The notes below the pieces were generated by a model. The model saw nothing but the letters and a program-made list of their open reading frames with translations. It was not told the DNA's origin and ran no database searches. From Stutzerimonas stutzeri (GTDB taxonomy: Bacteria; Pseudomonadota; Gammaproteobacteria; Pseudomonadales; Pseudomonadaceae): 64,000 nt of DNA. Both the position numbers and the translations under genes were made by a program. The stretch is from the NCBI RefSeq assembly GCF_024448715.1, contig NZ_JAMOHZ010000009.1, positions 176,974 to 240,973 on the forward strand. The letters are read 5' to 3'. Shown here piece by piece: positions 50,761 through 64,000 of this stretch. How positions within the stretch are numbered: position 1 is the stretch's first letter; every line of letters starts with the position of its first letter.

Positions 50761-52655
50761 CAGGCGGTTTGCTCCAGCTTCTGCCCGGCACTGCGCTTTT
50801 TCAGGTGGATCATCAACAGTGATACGGCAGCAGGAGTCACGCCTGGAATTCGCGAGGCCTGGCCAAGCGTCTCAGGGCGAGCGAGCGAGAGCTTGTGCTG
50901 GATTTCCTTGGAAAGCCCCGAAATCTTTGAATAATCCAGTTCTGCCGGTAGTACGACATTTTCACTGGCACGAAGGCGGGCGATCTCGTCTTGCTGGCGA
51001 TCGATATAGCCAGCGTACTTGGTCTTGATCTCTACCTGCTCTGCGACCTGCGAATCCTCGACGCCTGTACCGGTGAGCTGAACCAGATTGCGATAGTCGA
51101 TCTCTGGGCGGGCAAGGAGATTGAGCAGGTTGTACTCGTGGGTCAGCGGCGTCCCGAAGCGTTCGGCGATGGCGTCTCCCTCGGGTGTTCCGGGCCGCAC
51201 CCAGGTGCTTTTCAGCCGCTGTTCCTCTTGAACGATGCGCTCGCGCTTACGCTCGAAAGCCGCCCAGCGAACATCATCTACCAGCCCCAGCTCACGGCCC
51301 TTCTCGGTCAACCGCAGGTCCGCATTGTCCTCACGGAGAATCAACCGATACTCGGCGCGCGAGGTGAACATGCGGTACGGCTCCTGGGTGCCCAGGGTAA
51401 TCAGATCGTCGACCAGAACGCCGAGGTAGGCCTCATCCCGGCGCGGACACCAGCTGTCGCGCCCCTGCGCGCGCAACGCGGCATTGGTTCCGGCGAGCAG
51501 CCCCTGCGCGCCCGCTTCTTCGTAACCGGTGGTGCCATTGATCTGACCCGCAAAGAACAGTCCAGCAATGACCTTGGTTTCCAGGCTGTACTTCAAATCA
51601 CGCGGATCGAAATAATCGTATTCGATGGCGTAGCCTGGTCGAACGATGTGCGCCTGCTCCATGCCGCGGATGCTCTGCACGATCTGCAACTGGACATCGA
51701 ATGGAAGCGAAGTGGAAATTCCGTTTGGATAGAGTTCATGAGTCGTCAGGCCCTCGGGTTCGATGAATACCTGATGGCTGTCCTTGTCGGCGAAACGATG
51801 AATCTTGTCTTCGATTGACGGGCAGTAACGTGGGCCTACGCCTTCGATGACGCCGGAGTACATCGGCGAGCGATCGAGGTTGGCGGCAATGATCTCGTGG
51901 GTCCGTGCATTGGTATGGGTGATCCAGCAACTGACCTGTCGCGGGTGTTGTGCACCGTCGCCAAGGAACGACATCGGCGGTATAGGCGTGTCACCAGGCT
52001 GCTCTGTCATCACCGAGAAATCGACGCTTCGCCCGTCGATACGTGGCGGCGTCCCGGTCTTCAGCCGGCCGACACGCAGCGGCAACTCACGCAAACGCTT
52101 CGCCAGGGCAGTTGAAGGCGGGTCGCCGGCGCGACCTCCGGAATAGTTCTGTAGACCTATGTGGATAAGTCCGCCGAGAAAGGTACCGGTGGTGAGCACC
52201 ACTGACTCCGCGAAGAAACGTAGTCCCATCTGGGTGACCACGCCTTTTACCCGTTCTGCTTCTACGATCAAATCGTCCGCTGCCTGCTGGAATATCCACA
52301 GGTTGGTCTGGTTTTCCAACGTCTCGCGAATTGCTGCCTTGTATAGAACGCGGTCTGCCTGGGCTCGAGTCGCGCGGACTGCGGGGCCTTTGCGGCTGTT
52401 GAGCACACGAAACTGAATGCCGCTCAGGTCGGTGGCGCTAGCCATGGCACCGCCGAGTGCATCGATTTCCTTGACCAGATGGCTCTTGCCTATGCCGCCG
52501 ATGGCCGGATTGCAACTCATCTGCCCAAGCGTCTCGACATTATGCGTGAGCAGCAATGTCTTCACGCCGATTCGGGCTGCTGCCAGGGCAGCCTCGGTAC
52601 CGGCATGGCCACCGCCGATAACGATGACATCAAAACGAGAAGGGAAATCCACCAC
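50760..52655 (-). CDS. mnmG: tRNA uridine-5-carboxymethylaminomethyl modification enzyme MnmG
   Basis: FAD-dependent subunit (GidA) that, with MnmE, makes cmnm5U34 in tRNA anticodons. The 631-residue protein opens [20 protein letters not shown], an FAD-binding motif, and contains [18 protein letters not shown] and [18 protein letters not shown], both family signatures. It heads the mnmG-rsmG-parA-parB run, and its promoter must lie in the DnaA-box-bearing gap upstream. Confidence 0.97.
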   Translation of the reverse strand: MVDFPSRFDVIVIGGGHAGTEAALAAARIGVKTLLLTHNVETLGQMSCNPAIGGIGKSHLVKEIDALGGAMASATDLSGIQFRVLNSRKGPAVRATRAQADRVLYKAAIRETLENQTNLWIFQQAADDLIVEAERVKGVVTQMGLRFFAESVVLTTGTFLGGLIHIGLQNYSGGRAGDPPSTALAKRLRELPLRVGRLKTGTPPRIDGRSVDFSVMTEQPGDTPIPPMSFLGDGAQHPRQVSCWITHTNARTHEIIAANLDRSPMYSGVIEGVGPRYCPSIEDKIHRFADKDSHQVFIEPEGLTTHELYPNGISTSLPFDVQLQIVQSIRGMEQAHIVRPGYAIEYDYFDPRDLKYSLETKVIAGLFFAGQINGTTGYEEAGAQGLLAGTNAALRAQGRDSWCPRRDEAYLGVLVDDLITLGTQEPYRMFTSRAEYRLILREDNADLRLTEKGRELGLVDDVRWAAFERKRERIVQEEQRLKSTWVRPGTPEGDAIAERFGTPLTHEYNLLNLLARPEIDYRNLVQLTGTGVEDSQVAEQVEIKTKYAGYIDRQQDEIARLRASENVVLPAELDYSKISGLSKEIQHKLSLARPETLGQASRIPGVTPAAVSLLMIHLKKRSAGQKLEQTA

Positions 52656-53206
52656 GCACCTCGTGCCTGTTCAGATGAGTTCTGAGAAACGCGCAAGTAT
52701 AGGGATTCGCGGCGTGTGAAAGAAGGCCTTTGCACAAAAAATGACCAGCTGCGCGCAGGCAGTTCAAGAGCTTGGAAATAGATAAAAATAAAGAAATTAT
52801 TTAAAGCTTATTTTTATGTTTATAACTAGGACGCAGATATCCGTGGATAGATGGCTACAGCGGCCTGTCTGCAAGGGCTTGAGCCTAAGCGAAGGCTGTG
52901 TTTATCCCGGGCGCTAGCAGTGTGATAGCTGTTCAAAACCTGTGCATGAAAGCGCCACTTATACACAGAGCTGTTTAACCATCTTGTTGTGAACGGGTTA
53001 TAGACCGAGCTTGGGCCTGGTTTTCCACAGGGTTATCGCGTGCAGTATTTGCAATAGCCAGGGGCTTGCAGTTGGCCGCACCGAGAGTAGGCGCCATGCT
53101 CTGCTTGACAGACAGCGCGCTCAAAACCTGGACAAGCGCTGCTCGATGATCGAGTTGGCACAGACGTCCCGCTTTGGGGTGAAACTGGCGACAGCTAAGC
53201 GTGACG
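52656..53206. other. origin-like intergenic region between mnmG and mnmE
   Basis: A 551-base gap without a plausible gene. The block 52775-52827 has only 7 G or C in 53 bases. Around it lie DnaA-box-like sites: TTATACACA at 52959-52967 (exact fit to TTATNCACA), TGTGCATGA at 52941-52949, TTTTCCACA at 53021-53029 (each one mismatch) and CGTGGATAG at 52842-52850 (two mismatches). The layout, an AT-rich tract flanked by DnaA boxes beside mnmG, resembles the E. coli-type origin position. It also holds the mnmG promoter. Confidence 0.6.
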
Positions 53207-54574
53207 CTATTTACCGATGCAGAAGCTGGAAAAGATACGCCCGAGCAGGTCATCGGAGCTGAATGCGCCGGTGATTTCTCCGAGCGCGTGCTGGGCCTGC
53301 CGCAGGTCTTCGGCAAGAAGCTCGCCCGCTCCTGCCAGGGTAAGTTGCATATGGCCATGCTCAAGGTGCTCTGCAGCCTGTCGCAAGGCATCCAGATGCC
53401 TGCGACGCGCGCTAAAGCCGCTTTCCGCTGTCTGGTCGTAGCCCATGCAGGCCTTCAGATGTTCGCGGAGCAGCTGCAGCCCGTCGCCCGATCGAGCGGA
53501 GAGACTCAACGTGCTGTGGCCGTCAATATCGACCGAAAGGGCCGCACTTTCGCCGGTGATGTCGGCCTTGTTGCGGATCAACGTCGTCTTGTTGGGATCC
53601 GGTTTGACGACAAGGAAATCTGGCCAACCGAACTCTTCGGCGTCGGATAATGACACGCTGGCGTCCACCACCAGCAATATTCGGTCGGCATCGTCGATGG
53701 CCTTGATAGCACGCTCGACACCGATCCGTTCAACCTGATCGTCGGTGTCGCGAAGGCCGGCGGTATCGATAACGTGCAAGGGCATGCCATCGATATGGAT
53801 GTGTTCGCGTAGCACGTCGCGCGTGGTACCGGCGATATCGGTAACGATTGCCGCGTCGCGGCCCGCCAGTGCATTCAGCAAGCTCGACTTGCCGGCATTT
53901 GGCCGACCGGCGATCACCACGTTCATCCCTTCGCGAAGCAAAGCGCCCTGGCCGGCTTCATGGATGACCTTGGACAACTCTTCTCTGACTGCCTCCAGCA
54001 ACGCCAGCACGCGGCCGTCGGCGAGAAAGTCGATTTCCTCTTCGGGAAAGTCGATCGCCGCCTCGACGTAGATTCGCAGCTGAATCAACTTTTCGGTGAG
54101 CTGGTGTACCCGACGTGAGAACTCGCCCTGCAATGAACGTACGGCGTTGCGGGCGGCTTGAGCGGAGCTTGCCTCGATCAGGTCGGCGATCGCTTCCGCC
54201 TGGGCCAGATCCAGTTTGTCGTTGAGAAATGCCCGCTCGCTGAACTCACCTGGCCGAGCAAGGCGAGCACCCAGTTCCACGCAGCGACGCAGCAGCATGT
54301 CCATGACGACCGGCCCGCCGTGGCCTTGCAGTTCCAGCACATCTTCGCCAGTAAAAGAATGTGGACCAGGAAAGAACAGCATTAGCCCTTCATCAATTAC
54401 CTCGCCGTCGTCGGCGTGGAACGGGCCGTAATGCGCATGGCGGGCAACAGGTTCCCGACCGCTAAGGGTGATGGCCACTGCTTTCGCTCGCGGCCCGGAA
54501 ATACGCACAACGCCGATGCCGCCTCGTCCCGGGGCAGTGGCGACTGCAGCGATGGTTTCGCGATCTTGACTCAT
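53207..54574 (-). CDS. mnmE: tRNA modification GTPase MnmE
   Basis: GTPase partner of MnmG in wobble-uridine modification, 455 residues. The N-terminal formyl-tetrahydrofolate-binding domain ([20 protein letters not shown]) precedes the G domain with [16 protein letters not shown] near residue 222 and DTAGLRDT, and the C-terminus carries the conserved FCIGK. The start at 54574 has a GGGAGAG ribosome site. A longer frame to 54619 is unlikely. Confidence 0.96.
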   Translation of the reverse strand: MSQDRETIAAVATAPGRGGIGVVRISGPRAKAVAITLSGREPVARHAHYGPFHADDGEVIDEGLMLFFPGPHSFTGEDVLELQGHGGPVVMDMLLRRCVELGARLARPGEFSERAFLNDKLDLAQAEAIADLIEASSAQAARNAVRSLQGEFSRRVHQLTEKLIQLRIYVEAAIDFPEEEIDFLADGRVLALLEAVREELSKVIHEAGQGALLREGMNVVIAGRPNAGKSSLLNALAGRDAAIVTDIAGTTRDVLREHIHIDGMPLHVIDTAGLRDTDDQVERIGVERAIKAIDDADRILLVVDASVSLSDAEEFGWPDFLVVKPDPNKTTLIRNKADITGESAALSVDIDGHSTLSLSARSGDGLQLLREHLKACMGYDQTAESGFSARRRHLDALRQAAEHLEHGHMQLTLAGAGELLAEDLRQAQHALGEITGAFSSDDLLGRIFSSFCIGK

Positions 54575-54595
54575 GCGTCTCTCCCAGGCAGGTCG

Positions 54596-54627
54596 AAAAA
54601 TGAAAAACGCCCCAATCAAGGGGCGTT
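54596..54627 (-). terminator. terminator between yidC and mnmE
   Basis: AACGCCCC (54606-54613) pairs with GGGGCGTT (54620-54627), followed on the minus strand by T-rich sequence. It ends the rpmH-rnpA-yidD-yidC transcript, though mnmE may be reached by read-through. Confidence 0.8.
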
Positions 54628-54644
54628 CTGTTCACGTCGAAAGA

Positions 54645-56321
54645 TCAGGCGGTGGCAGCATTCTGCCTTTCGATCTTGCGGGTAATGTACCACTGCTGCG
54701 CAATCGACAAGCAGTTGTTGACTACCCAATACAGCACCAGGCCTGCAGGGAACCAGAGGAAGAAGAAGGTAAAGATGATTGGTAGCAACTTCATCACCTT
54801 GGCCTGCATTGGGTCCGGCGGTGTCGGATTCAGCTGCTGCTGAACGAACATGGTCAGGCCCATGATGATCGGAAGGATGAAGAACGGATCTTTGATCGAC
54901 AGGTCGGTGATCCAGAACATCCATGGTGCTTGGCGCATCTCGACGCTTTCCAGCAACACCCAGTAAAGCGCGAGGAATACCGGCATCTGTACCAGGATTG
55001 GTAGGCAGCCACCCAGTGGATTGATCTTCTCCTTCTTGTACAGCTCCATCATCGCTTGGGACATTTTCTGGCGGTCATCGCCAAATTGCTCCTTCAGCGC
55101 CTGCATTTTCGGCGACACGGCACGCATGCGGGCCATAGATTTGTAACTGGCAGCCGACAGCGGGAAGAATGCAAGTTTGATGACTACCGTCAGCGCAATG
55201 ATCGACCAGCCCCAGTTGCCCAGCAGTGCGTGGATGTTCTGCAAAAGCCAGAAGATCGGCTGCGCGATGAACCAGAGAATGCCGTAGTCGACGGTCAAAC
55301 GCAGACCGGGGGACAGTTCCTCCAGCTGATCCTGGCTCTTGGGGCCGGCATACAGCGTTGCAGCTGCTTCACCCTGGCTTCCGGGAGCGACCGAGATCGC
55401 GGGGCCGGTGAAGCCAATGATGTAGTTGCCCTGGCTGTCCTTGCGGGTCTGTACCTGGTTGGTCTGGTCGGCAGACGGAATCCAAGCAGTCACGAAGTAG
55501 TGCTGCAACCAGGCGATCCACCCGCCTTCTACAGTTATCTTCAGGTTCTTGTCGTCCATGTCGCCCATGGACACCTTGGTGTACGGCTCGTCCTGGGTCC
55601 AGAGTGCAGCCCCCAGGTAGGTTGCCGTTCCGGTCGCGGTGCTGGAAGACGGATCACCACTGTCGTCACGCTTCAGCTGACCGAACATATGACCGGTCCA
55701 GGGTTCGCCGCTCTGGTTGTCGATCAGATAACGCACGCCAAGATCGTAGTTGCCACGATCGAATGTAAAACGCTTTGTGTAGTTGACACCGTCTTCGCTG
55801 TATTTCAGATCGACCACCAACTGGTCTTGACCTTCAGCCAGTTGGTACTGCCGTTGCTCGCTACTGTACAGCGGACGTCCACTGGCCTTGTCCGGACCGT
55901 CACCAATCAAGCCGCTCTGAGCCTCGTAGGTTCGCTCGCCACTGCGCTCGAAAAGCTGGAAAGGAACGTCCGGACGATCTTGGCGACGCGGAAACTGTGG
56001 TAGCCGCAGATCGACGATGTCACCACCGCGTGGATCGATCGCCACGTCCAGAACGTCGGTACGTACATGGATCAGCTGCGAGTTGCTCTGGGCTTCGGGA
56101 AGCGCACTGACTTGCTGCTCGCCGCCTATGGCAGGGATGTCTGCCTGTGTACCGTCGGCACTGGTGGCAGGTATCGGCGTATCGGGAAGCTGAGCTGAAG
56201 GTTGTTCCTGGCGTGGCTCGGCAGGCATGGCGGCTTGGCCGTAGTCCTGGTTCCACTGAAGAACCATCAGGTAGGCAACGACTGCCAATGCGACAAGCAG
56301 GATCGAGCGTTTGATATCCAT
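54645..56321 (-). CDS. yidC: membrane protein insertase YidC
   Basis: Inserts and folds inner-membrane proteins alone or with SecYEG, including the c and a subunits of ATP synthase encoded nearby. The 558-residue protein has an N-terminal helix (ILLVALAVVAYLMVLQW), a large periplasmic beta domain and the core helices ending near IFTFFFLWFPAGLVLYWVVN. The charged groove region AFFPLSAASYKSMARMRAVS is present. Confidence 0.97.
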   Translation of the reverse strand: MDIKRSILLVALAVVAYLMVLQWNQDYGQAAMPAEPRQEQPSAQLPDTPIPATSADGTQADIPAIGGEQQVSALPEAQSNSQLIHVRTDVLDVAIDPRGGDIVDLRLPQFPRRQDRPDVPFQLFERSGERTYEAQSGLIGDGPDKASGRPLYSSEQRQYQLAEGQDQLVVDLKYSEDGVNYTKRFTFDRGNYDLGVRYLIDNQSGEPWTGHMFGQLKRDDSGDPSSSTATGTATYLGAALWTQDEPYTKVSMGDMDDKNLKITVEGGWIAWLQHYFVTAWIPSADQTNQVQTRKDSQGNYIIGFTGPAISVAPGSQGEAAATLYAGPKSQDQLEELSPGLRLTVDYGILWFIAQPIFWLLQNIHALLGNWGWSIIALTVVIKLAFFPLSAASYKSMARMRAVSPKMQALKEQFGDDRQKMSQAMMELYKKEKINPLGGCLPILVQMPVFLALYWVLLESVEMRQAPWMFWITDLSIKDPFFILPIIMGLTMFVQQQLNPTPPDPMQAKVMKLLPIIFTFFFLWFPAGLVLYWVVNNCLSIAQQWYITRKIERQNAATA

Positions 56322-56323
56322 GG

Positions 56324-56569
56324 TTACTCGGTCATCGAAGATGAATTGGAGGTGTTGTTGGAAGGCACGGGATCATAGCCGCCCGGATTCCATGGATGGC
56401 AACGGCCGAGCCTGCGCAGACTCAGCCAGCCACCGCGCACCAGGCCATGGATTTCAATGGCTTCTAGTGCATAGCAGGAACAACTTGGGTAGAAACGACA
56501 GTGACTGGCCATCATGGGACTGATGGCGTACCGGTAGATCCGGATCGGGACCAAGGCCAGTTCACGCAT
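56324..56569 (-). CDS. yidD: membrane protein insertion efficiency factor YidD
   Basis: An 81-residue peripheral membrane protein that assists YidC-dependent insertion. It contains the family signature [21 protein letters not shown] with its cysteine triad. The start at 56569 ([17 protein letters not shown]) fits the family. An upstream start at 56590 would overlap rnpA further. It starts inside the end of rnpA (8 bases) and stops two bases before yidC. Confidence 0.92.
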   Translation of the reverse strand: MRELALVPIRIYRYAISPMMASHCRFYPSCSCYALEAIEIHGLVRGGWLSLRRLGRCHPWNPGGYDPVPSNNTSNSSSMTE

Positions 56570-56957
56570 GGGCGGATGTGCCCTGTTCAAGATTGCTGAC
56601 CGCTTGAGAAGGGGTGCGAGACAACCGCCTCCAAAGCTTGGCGAATTGCCGTGCCAGTTCGGGATTATCCAGATCTGCCAATCCCTTGCGCGCGATAACC
56701 ACGATGTCCCATCCCGTCAGTTCTGTCTGGTGAAGACGAAAGGTTTCGCGCAGTTGCCGCTTGATGCGGTTGCGCTCTACCGAGAGCTTGACGCTCTTCT
56801 TGCCGATCACCAGCCCGATACGGGGATGTGGCAGTTCATTTTCGCGCACCAGTAGCAGGACATTCCTGCCCGGTAACTTGCCGGAAGGGGAGTCGAAGAC
56901 CGCTTTGAACTGGCGCGGGGTCAGCAATCGCTTTTCCCGACCGAAGTCTCGACTCAC
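56562..56957 (-). CDS. rnpA: ribonuclease P protein component
   Basis: Protein cofactor of RNase P for tRNA 5'-end maturation, 131 residues. The start is a GTG at 56957 ([17 protein letters not shown]). The RNA-binding RNR motif appears as [17 protein letters not shown] near residue 60. It lies 17 bases downstream of rpmH and is expected to be translated at a lower level than L34. Confidence 0.95.
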   Translation of the reverse strand: MSRDFGREKRLLTPRQFKAVFDSPSGKLPGRNVLLLVRENELPHPRIGLVIGKKSVKLSVERNRIKRQLRETFRLHQTELTGWDIVVIARKGLADLDNPELARQFAKLWRRLSRTPSQAVSNLEQGTSAHA

Positions 56958-56974
56958 TACCTGTTCCGACGTGT

Positions 56975-57109
56975 TCAGACTGCCAAGCGCTTACGACCTT
57001 TGGCGCGACGGCGGGACAGCACGGCACGGCCGTTCTTGGTGGCCATACGAGCACGGAAACCGTGGGTGCGAGCGCGCTTGAGGGTGCTGGGTTGGAAAGT
57101 GCGTTTCAT
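56975..57109 (-). CDS. rpmH: 50S ribosomal protein L34
   Basis: A 44-residue, highly basic ribosomal protein. It starts [20 protein letters not shown] at 57109 and ends [12 protein letters not shown], the invariant L34 pattern. It heads the rpmH-rnpA-yidD-yidC operon, whose promoter is at 57168-57196. Confidence 0.98.
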   Translation of the reverse strand: MKRTFQPSTLKRARTHGFRARMATKNGRAVLSRRRAKGRKRLAV

Positions 57110-57167
57110 GATGCTTTACCTGGTGATCCATTGCGGGCCGGAATGGCCCCCTTTTAAGAGACCGGCG

Positions 57168-57196
57168 ATTGTAGAGAAGCCAGGCTGTCAGGTCAA
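57168..57196 (-). promoter_or_regulatory. sigma-70 promoter of rpmH
   Basis: On the minus strand TTGACC and TACAAT are separated by 17 bases. The -10 box lies 58 bases before the rpmH start. GGGCC and GGCCC arms near 57135-57148 in the leader may fold into a hairpin. Confidence 0.75.
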
Positions 57197-57199
57197 TTT

Positions 57200-57600
57200 C
57201 CAACCAATGGCATTATGAGGAAATTAATAAATAGAAAGAGATATAAAGATCTTCTTAATACAGAGCTTATAGATGGTGCCGCCACTTTCTGTGCAAAAGT
57301 GGCTCTAGCTCAGGCATAGCGGTCATCACAGCGCTTCCCAACGCTCTGTACAAGCGGTGCATTGGCCGTGGGCATGCAGTGAATTTTCTGTGGATAAATC
57401 CTTGAGTTATCAACAGGTGAGGCTGTGGCAAAGATATGCACAGGATTAGAGGGCTAGCTCGTTTGCAGTTATCAACAGTGCTTATCTGTACAGCTCGGTT
57501 TATCAGAAACGATTCGCAGCGCTTTCTTTTAGTCCTGAAGGCTCGCCGACTGTGGATAACTGATCGTTCGAAGGCTACAATAGCGGCCGTTTAAAGCTCG
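57200..57600. other. oriC: chromosomal replication origin oriC
   Basis: The rpmH-dnaA gap holds two exact DnaA boxes, TGTGGATAA at 57389-57397 and 57551-57559. One-mismatch boxes lie at 57407-57415 and 57469-57477 (both TTATCAACA) and at 57434-57442 (ATATGCACA). An AT-rich tract at 57212-57260 is a likely unwinding element. This is the standard Pseudomonas origin location. Confidence 0.9.
57553..57581 (+). promoter_or_regulatory. dnaA promoter overlapping a DnaA box
   Basis: TACAAT at 57576-57581 is a good -10 box. The -35 position, 17 bases upstream (57553-57558, TGGATA), lies inside the exact DnaA box at 57551-57559. DnaA bound there would block the promoter, which implies autorepression. 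Confidence 0.6.
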
Positions 57601-57619
57601 ACAGCGTCTAGGAGATTCC

Positions 57620-59077
57620 GTGTCGGTGGAACTTTGGCAGCAGTGCGTTGACCTCTTGAGGGATGAACTGCCAGCCCAGCAATTCAACACATGGATCCGT
57701 CCGCTTCAGGTTGAGGCCGAGGGCGATGAGCTTCGCGTCTACGCGCCCAACCGCTTCGTCCTCGATTGGGTTAACGAGAAGTACCTGTCCAGGTTGCTGG
57801 AGCTGCTATCCGAACGGGCCACTGACTTGGCGCCGGCATTATCTCTGCTGATCGGAAGCAAGCGAACAGCCGCCGCGGCGCTTCCACCCGCGTCTATGGC
57901 CCGCCCGCAGGCACAGTCGACCCCAGCTGCGATAGCGACGCCAGCGCAAGCTTCGCTGTTAATGCCCTCGGCGATGGCCACATCGCCAGAACCCGCTGTT
58001 ACTCCCCCGCCTGCACGTGTAGAGCGCAACGTACAGGTAGAAGGTGGGCTCAAGCACACCAGCTATCTCAATCGCACTTTTACTTTCGAGAACTTCGTCG
58101 AGGGTAAGTCGAACCAGCTGGCCCGTGCTGCCGCCTGGCAGGTCGCCGACAATCCGAAGCATGGCTATAACCCGCTGTTTCTTTATGGCGGTGTCGGTCT
58201 CGGCAAGACCCACCTCATGCACGCCGTGGGCAATCATCTGCTGAAGAAAAACCCCAATGCCAAGGTGGTCTATCTTCATTCGGAGCGATTCGTTGCTGAC
58301 ATGGTGAAGGCGTTACAGCTCAACGCTATTAATGAATTCAAGCGCTTCTATCGCTCCGTGGATGCTCTTTTAATTGACGACATCCAGTTCTTTGCCAAAA
58401 AGGAACGCTCGCAGGAAGAGTTCTTTCATACATTTAACGCGCTTCTCGAGGGTGGTCAGCAGGTAATTCTGACCAGCGACCGCTACCCGAAGGAAATCGA
58501 TGGTCTCGAGGAAAGGCTGAAGTCTCGCTTCGGCTGGGGCCTCACCGTGGCAGTGGAGCCGCCAGAACTCGAGACGCGTGTGGCGATTCTGATGAAAAAG
58601 GCTGACCAGGCTAACGTCGATCTGCCCCACGATGCTGCGTTCTTCATAGCCCAGCGGATACGCTCAAACGTCCGCGAACTGGAAGGTGCACTGAAGCGCG
58701 TGATTGCCCACGCTCACTTCATGGGGCGCGACATCACTATCGAGCTTATTCGCGAATCGTTGAAAGACTTGTTAGCGCTGCAGGACAAGCTAGTGAGCGT
58801 CGATAATATCCAGCGTACTGTCGCTGAATATTACAAAATCAAGATATCCGACCTGCTGTCGAAGCGCCGTTCGCGCTCTGTGGCACGACCGCGTCAGGTC
58901 GCGATGGCATTATCCAAGGAACTCACCAATCACAGCCTGCCGGAGATCGGCGATGCATTTGGTGGGCGTGATCACACGACGGTGCTGCATGCCTGTCGTA
59001 AAATTGCCGAACTTCGAGAATTGGATGCAGATATTCGCGAAGATTACAAAAATCTACTGCGCACTTTGACTACCTGA
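57620..59077 (+). CDS. dnaA: chromosomal replication initiator DnaA
   Basis: AAA+ initiator that binds DnaA boxes and unwinds oriC, 485 residues. The GTG start at 57620 follows a TAGGAG site. Domain I opens [21 protein letters not shown] Pro- and Ala-rich linker (about residues 85-145) precedes the AAA+ core with [15 protein letters not shown] and LLIDDIQF. Domain IV ends with [16 protein letters not shown]. The dnaN gene follows after 36 bases. Confidence 0.98.
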   Translation: MSVELWQQCVDLLRDELPAQQFNTWIRPLQVEAEGDELRVYAPNRFVLDWVNEKYLSRLLELLSERATDLAPALSLLIGSKRTAAAALPPASMARPQAQSTPAAIATPAQASLLMPSAMATSPEPAVTPPPARVERNVQVEGGLKHTSYLNRTFTFENFVEGKSNQLARAAAWQVADNPKHGYNPLFLYGGVGLGKTHLMHAVGNHLLKKNPNAKVVYLHSERFVADMVKALQLNAINEFKRFYRSVDALLIDDIQFFAKKERSQEEFFHTFNALLEGGQQVILTSDRYPKEIDGLEERLKSRFGWGLTVAVEPPELETRVAILMKKADQANVDLPHDAAFFIAQRIRSNVRELEGALKRVIAHAHFMGRDITIELIRESLKDLLALQDKLVSVDNIQRTVAEYYKIKISDLLSKRRSRSVARPRQVAMALSKELTNHSLPEIGDAFGGRDHTTVLHACRKIAELRELDADIREDYKNLLRTLTT

Positions 59078-59113
59078 ACAGATTGCGGCCAATTATAGGC
59101 AAGGGACCAGATC

Positions 59114-60217
59114 ATGCATTTCACTATTCAGCGCGAAGCCCTGTTGAAACCTCTGCAGCTGGTTGCCGGCGTCGTCGAGAGGCGCCAAACCTTGCCGGTG
59201 CTATCCAACGTATTGCTGGTGGTCCAAGATCATCAATTGTCTCTTACAGGCACCGATCTGGAAGTTGAACTGGTCGGCCGTGTTGCGCTGGAAGATGCAT
59301 CCGAGCCTGGGGAGATCACCGTACCGGCGCGCAAGCTGATGGATATTTGTAAAAGCCTGCAGCCTGACGCGCTGATCGATATCCGTCTGGATGATCAAAA
59401 AGTCGTGATCAAGTCGGGTCGCAGTCGGTTTTCCTTATCGACCTTGCCTGCGAACGACTTTCCTACTGTCGAAGAAGGCCCTGGTTCGCTGAACTTCAGC
59501 GTCAACCAAGGCAAGATGCGCCGTCTGATCGAGCGCAGCAGCTTTGCCATGGCCCAGCAGGACGTGCGCTATTACCTGAACGGCATGCTGATCGAAGTTT
59601 CCAGCGGTATGCTACGCGCGGTAGCTACGGATGGGCATCGGCTGGCGATGTGTTCCATGCAGGCCGGCATCGACCAGCCGGACCGCCACCAGGTGATCGT
59701 CCCGCGCAAAGGTATTCTCGAATTGGCCCGCTTGCTTACCGATCAGGATGGTGAAGTCGGCATCGTGCTTGGTCAGCATCACATCCGGGCGACAACTGGC
59801 GAATTTACCTTTACTTCTAAGCTAGTGGACGGAAAATTCCCTGATTACGAGCGTGTATTGCCCCGTGGCGGTGACAAGCTGGTCGTTGGTGAACGGCAAA
59901 CTCTCCGCGAGGCGTTCAGCCGTACGGCGATTCTCTCCAATGAGAAATATCGGGGCATTCGTCTTCAGCTGGAAAGCGGTTTGTTGAAGATCCAGGCGAA
60001 CAACCCTGAACAGGAGGAAGCGGAGGAAGAAGTCGCCGTCGACTATTCGGGTGGAGCTCTGGAGATTGGCTTCAACGTTAGCTATCTGCTCGACGTGTTG
60101 GGTGTGATGACTACTGATCAGGTTCGCTTGATTCTTTCGGATGCGAATAGCAGCGCGCTGGTCCAAGAATTCGACAACGATGATTCGGCTTATGTCGTAA
60201 TGCCGATGCGCCTATAA
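59114..60217 (+). CDS. dnaN: DNA polymerase III beta sliding clamp
   Basis: Ring-shaped processivity clamp, 367 residues. It starts MHFTIQREALLKPLQLVAGV at 59114 after an AAGGGA site. The three repeated clamp domains are evident by length, and the C-terminus YVVMPMRL is the conserved end of the clamp. It is the second gene of the dnaA-dnaN-recF-gyrB run, nine bases before recF. Confidence 0.98.
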   Translation: MHFTIQREALLKPLQLVAGVVERRQTLPVLSNVLLVVQDHQLSLTGTDLEVELVGRVALEDASEPGEITVPARKLMDICKSLQPDALIDIRLDDQKVVIKSGRSRFSLSTLPANDFPTVEEGPGSLNFSVNQGKMRRLIERSSFAMAQQDVRYYLNGMLIEVSSGMLRAVATDGHRLAMCSMQAGIDQPDRHQVIVPRKGILELARLLTDQDGEVGIVLGQHHIRATTGEFTFTSKLVDGKFPDYERVLPRGGDKLVVGERQTLREAFSRTAILSNEKYRGIRLQLESGLLKIQANNPEQEEAEEEVAVDYSGGALEIGFNVSYLLDVLGVMTTDQVRLILSDANSSALVQEFDNDDSAYVVMPMRL

Positions 60218-60226
60218 AATTCGCTG

Positions 60227-63749
<3,523 letters not shown>

Positions 63750-63777
63750 TTAATTAGTGGTTCGCTTAGTTGCTACG

Positions 63778-63804
63778 CAAAAACCCGGCCTCGCCGGGTT
63801 TTTT
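63778..63804 (+). terminator. terminator after gyrB
   Basis: AAACCCGGC (63781-63789) pairs with GCCGGGTTT (63793-63801) around CTC and ends in a T run. The last T is also the first base of the parS site at 63804. Confidence 0.92.
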
Positions 63805-63819
63805 GTTCCACGTGGAACA
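63804..63819. promoter_or_regulatory. parS site after gyrB
   Basis: TGTTCCACGTGGAACA is a perfect 16-base palindrome identical to the Pseudomonas parS consensus. It abuts the gyrB terminator in the intergenic region. Confidence 0.92.
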
Positions 63820-63973
63820 ATCGGTTACGTAGATCGTCGATAGCTTTAATACATAGCGATGGATGTTTTAATCAATTTTAGGAATATTCCTGCGCCCCGT
63901 AAGCTTCCTTCCATAAAGCTTCCAACCTTCCACTTGATCTGCTTGGATCGGATAGTTAAACGGGGAATTCCAT

Positions 63974-64000
63974 ATGCTTGACAGCAACTTGAAATCGCAA
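63974..64000 (+). CDS. ahpF: start of probable alkyl hydroperoxide reductase subunit F, cut by window end
   Basis: Only nine codons are visible: ATG at 63974 opening MLDSNLKSQ, preceded by a GGGGAA ribosome site. The sequence closely resembles the AhpF N-terminus (MLDxNLKxQ), an FAD/NADH disulfide reductase that recycles AhpC. The reading is plausible but rests on nine residues. The preceding 63820-63973 is AT-richer and holds its promoter, with an OxyR-like ATAG element near 63840. Confidence 0.45.

Noticed and set aside
53142..53154. CTCGATGATCGAG palindrome in the mnmG-mnmE gap
   Set aside because: Short, with no T run and no known site type. Likely chance in GC-rich DNA.

Overview
The window is GC-rich, almost entirely coding chromosomal DNA of a gammaproteobacterium in the family Pseudomonadaceae. 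The replication-origin block is in the Pseudomonas order (atp operon, parB-parA-rsmG-mnmG, mnmE-yidC-yidD-rnpA-rpmH, oriC, dnaA-dnaN-recF-gyrB). A Pseudomonas-type malonate decarboxylase cluster, REP-like repeats and Pseudomonas-type parS sites fit the same assignment. Gene content resembles the stutzeri group (Stutzerimonas), but I infer this from memory of families, not from a search.

Layout. 1-2.2 kb: divergent pobA (cut by the window edge) and its AraC-type activator pobR. 2.3-14.6 kb: malonate use, with an mdcR-like LysR regulator and a three-gene TRAP transporter on the plus strand facing mdcABCDEGH-madLM on the minus strand. 14.7-16.1 kb: a YqaA-type membrane protein, a small secreted protein, a REP cluster and a helix-hairpin-helix gene broken by one in-frame amber codon. 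16.3-20.1 kb: a TAXI-type TRAP transporter (binding protein, fused permease, DUF1850 protein) behind a good sigma-54 promoter candidate. 20.1-25.5 kb: a foxI-foxR-foxA-foxB-like siderophore uptake and signalling locus with a Fur-box-like site. 25.6-28.5 kb: small proteins, a CobW-type GTPase and a SMI1/KNR4 protein. 28.7-34.5 kb: a bacteriophytochrome signalling operon with a response regulator, a hybrid kinase and a biliverdin-producing heme oxygenase. 34.7-41.1 kb: glmS, glmR and glmU, with a chemoreceptor gene between glmR and glmU behind a FliA-like promoter. 41.2-48.3 kb: the nine-gene ATP synthase operon. 48.4-63.7 kb: the chromosome partition, tRNA-modification, membrane-insertase and replication-initiation genes. 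The last 27 bases look like the start of ahpF.

How it works together. The pob and malonate genes are catabolic modules with dedicated regulators and importers. The fox-like locus couples siderophore sensing to receptor synthesis. The phytochrome operon carries both the light sensor and the enzyme that makes its chromophore. The origin block has two DnaA-box-bearing, AT-rich intergenic regions, one upstream of dnaA and one upstream of mnmG. Four parS-type palindromes lie in the window: two in recF, one just after gyrB and one about 31 kb away near 26.1 kb. No rRNA, tRNA, CRISPR array, insertion sequence or prophage was recognised.
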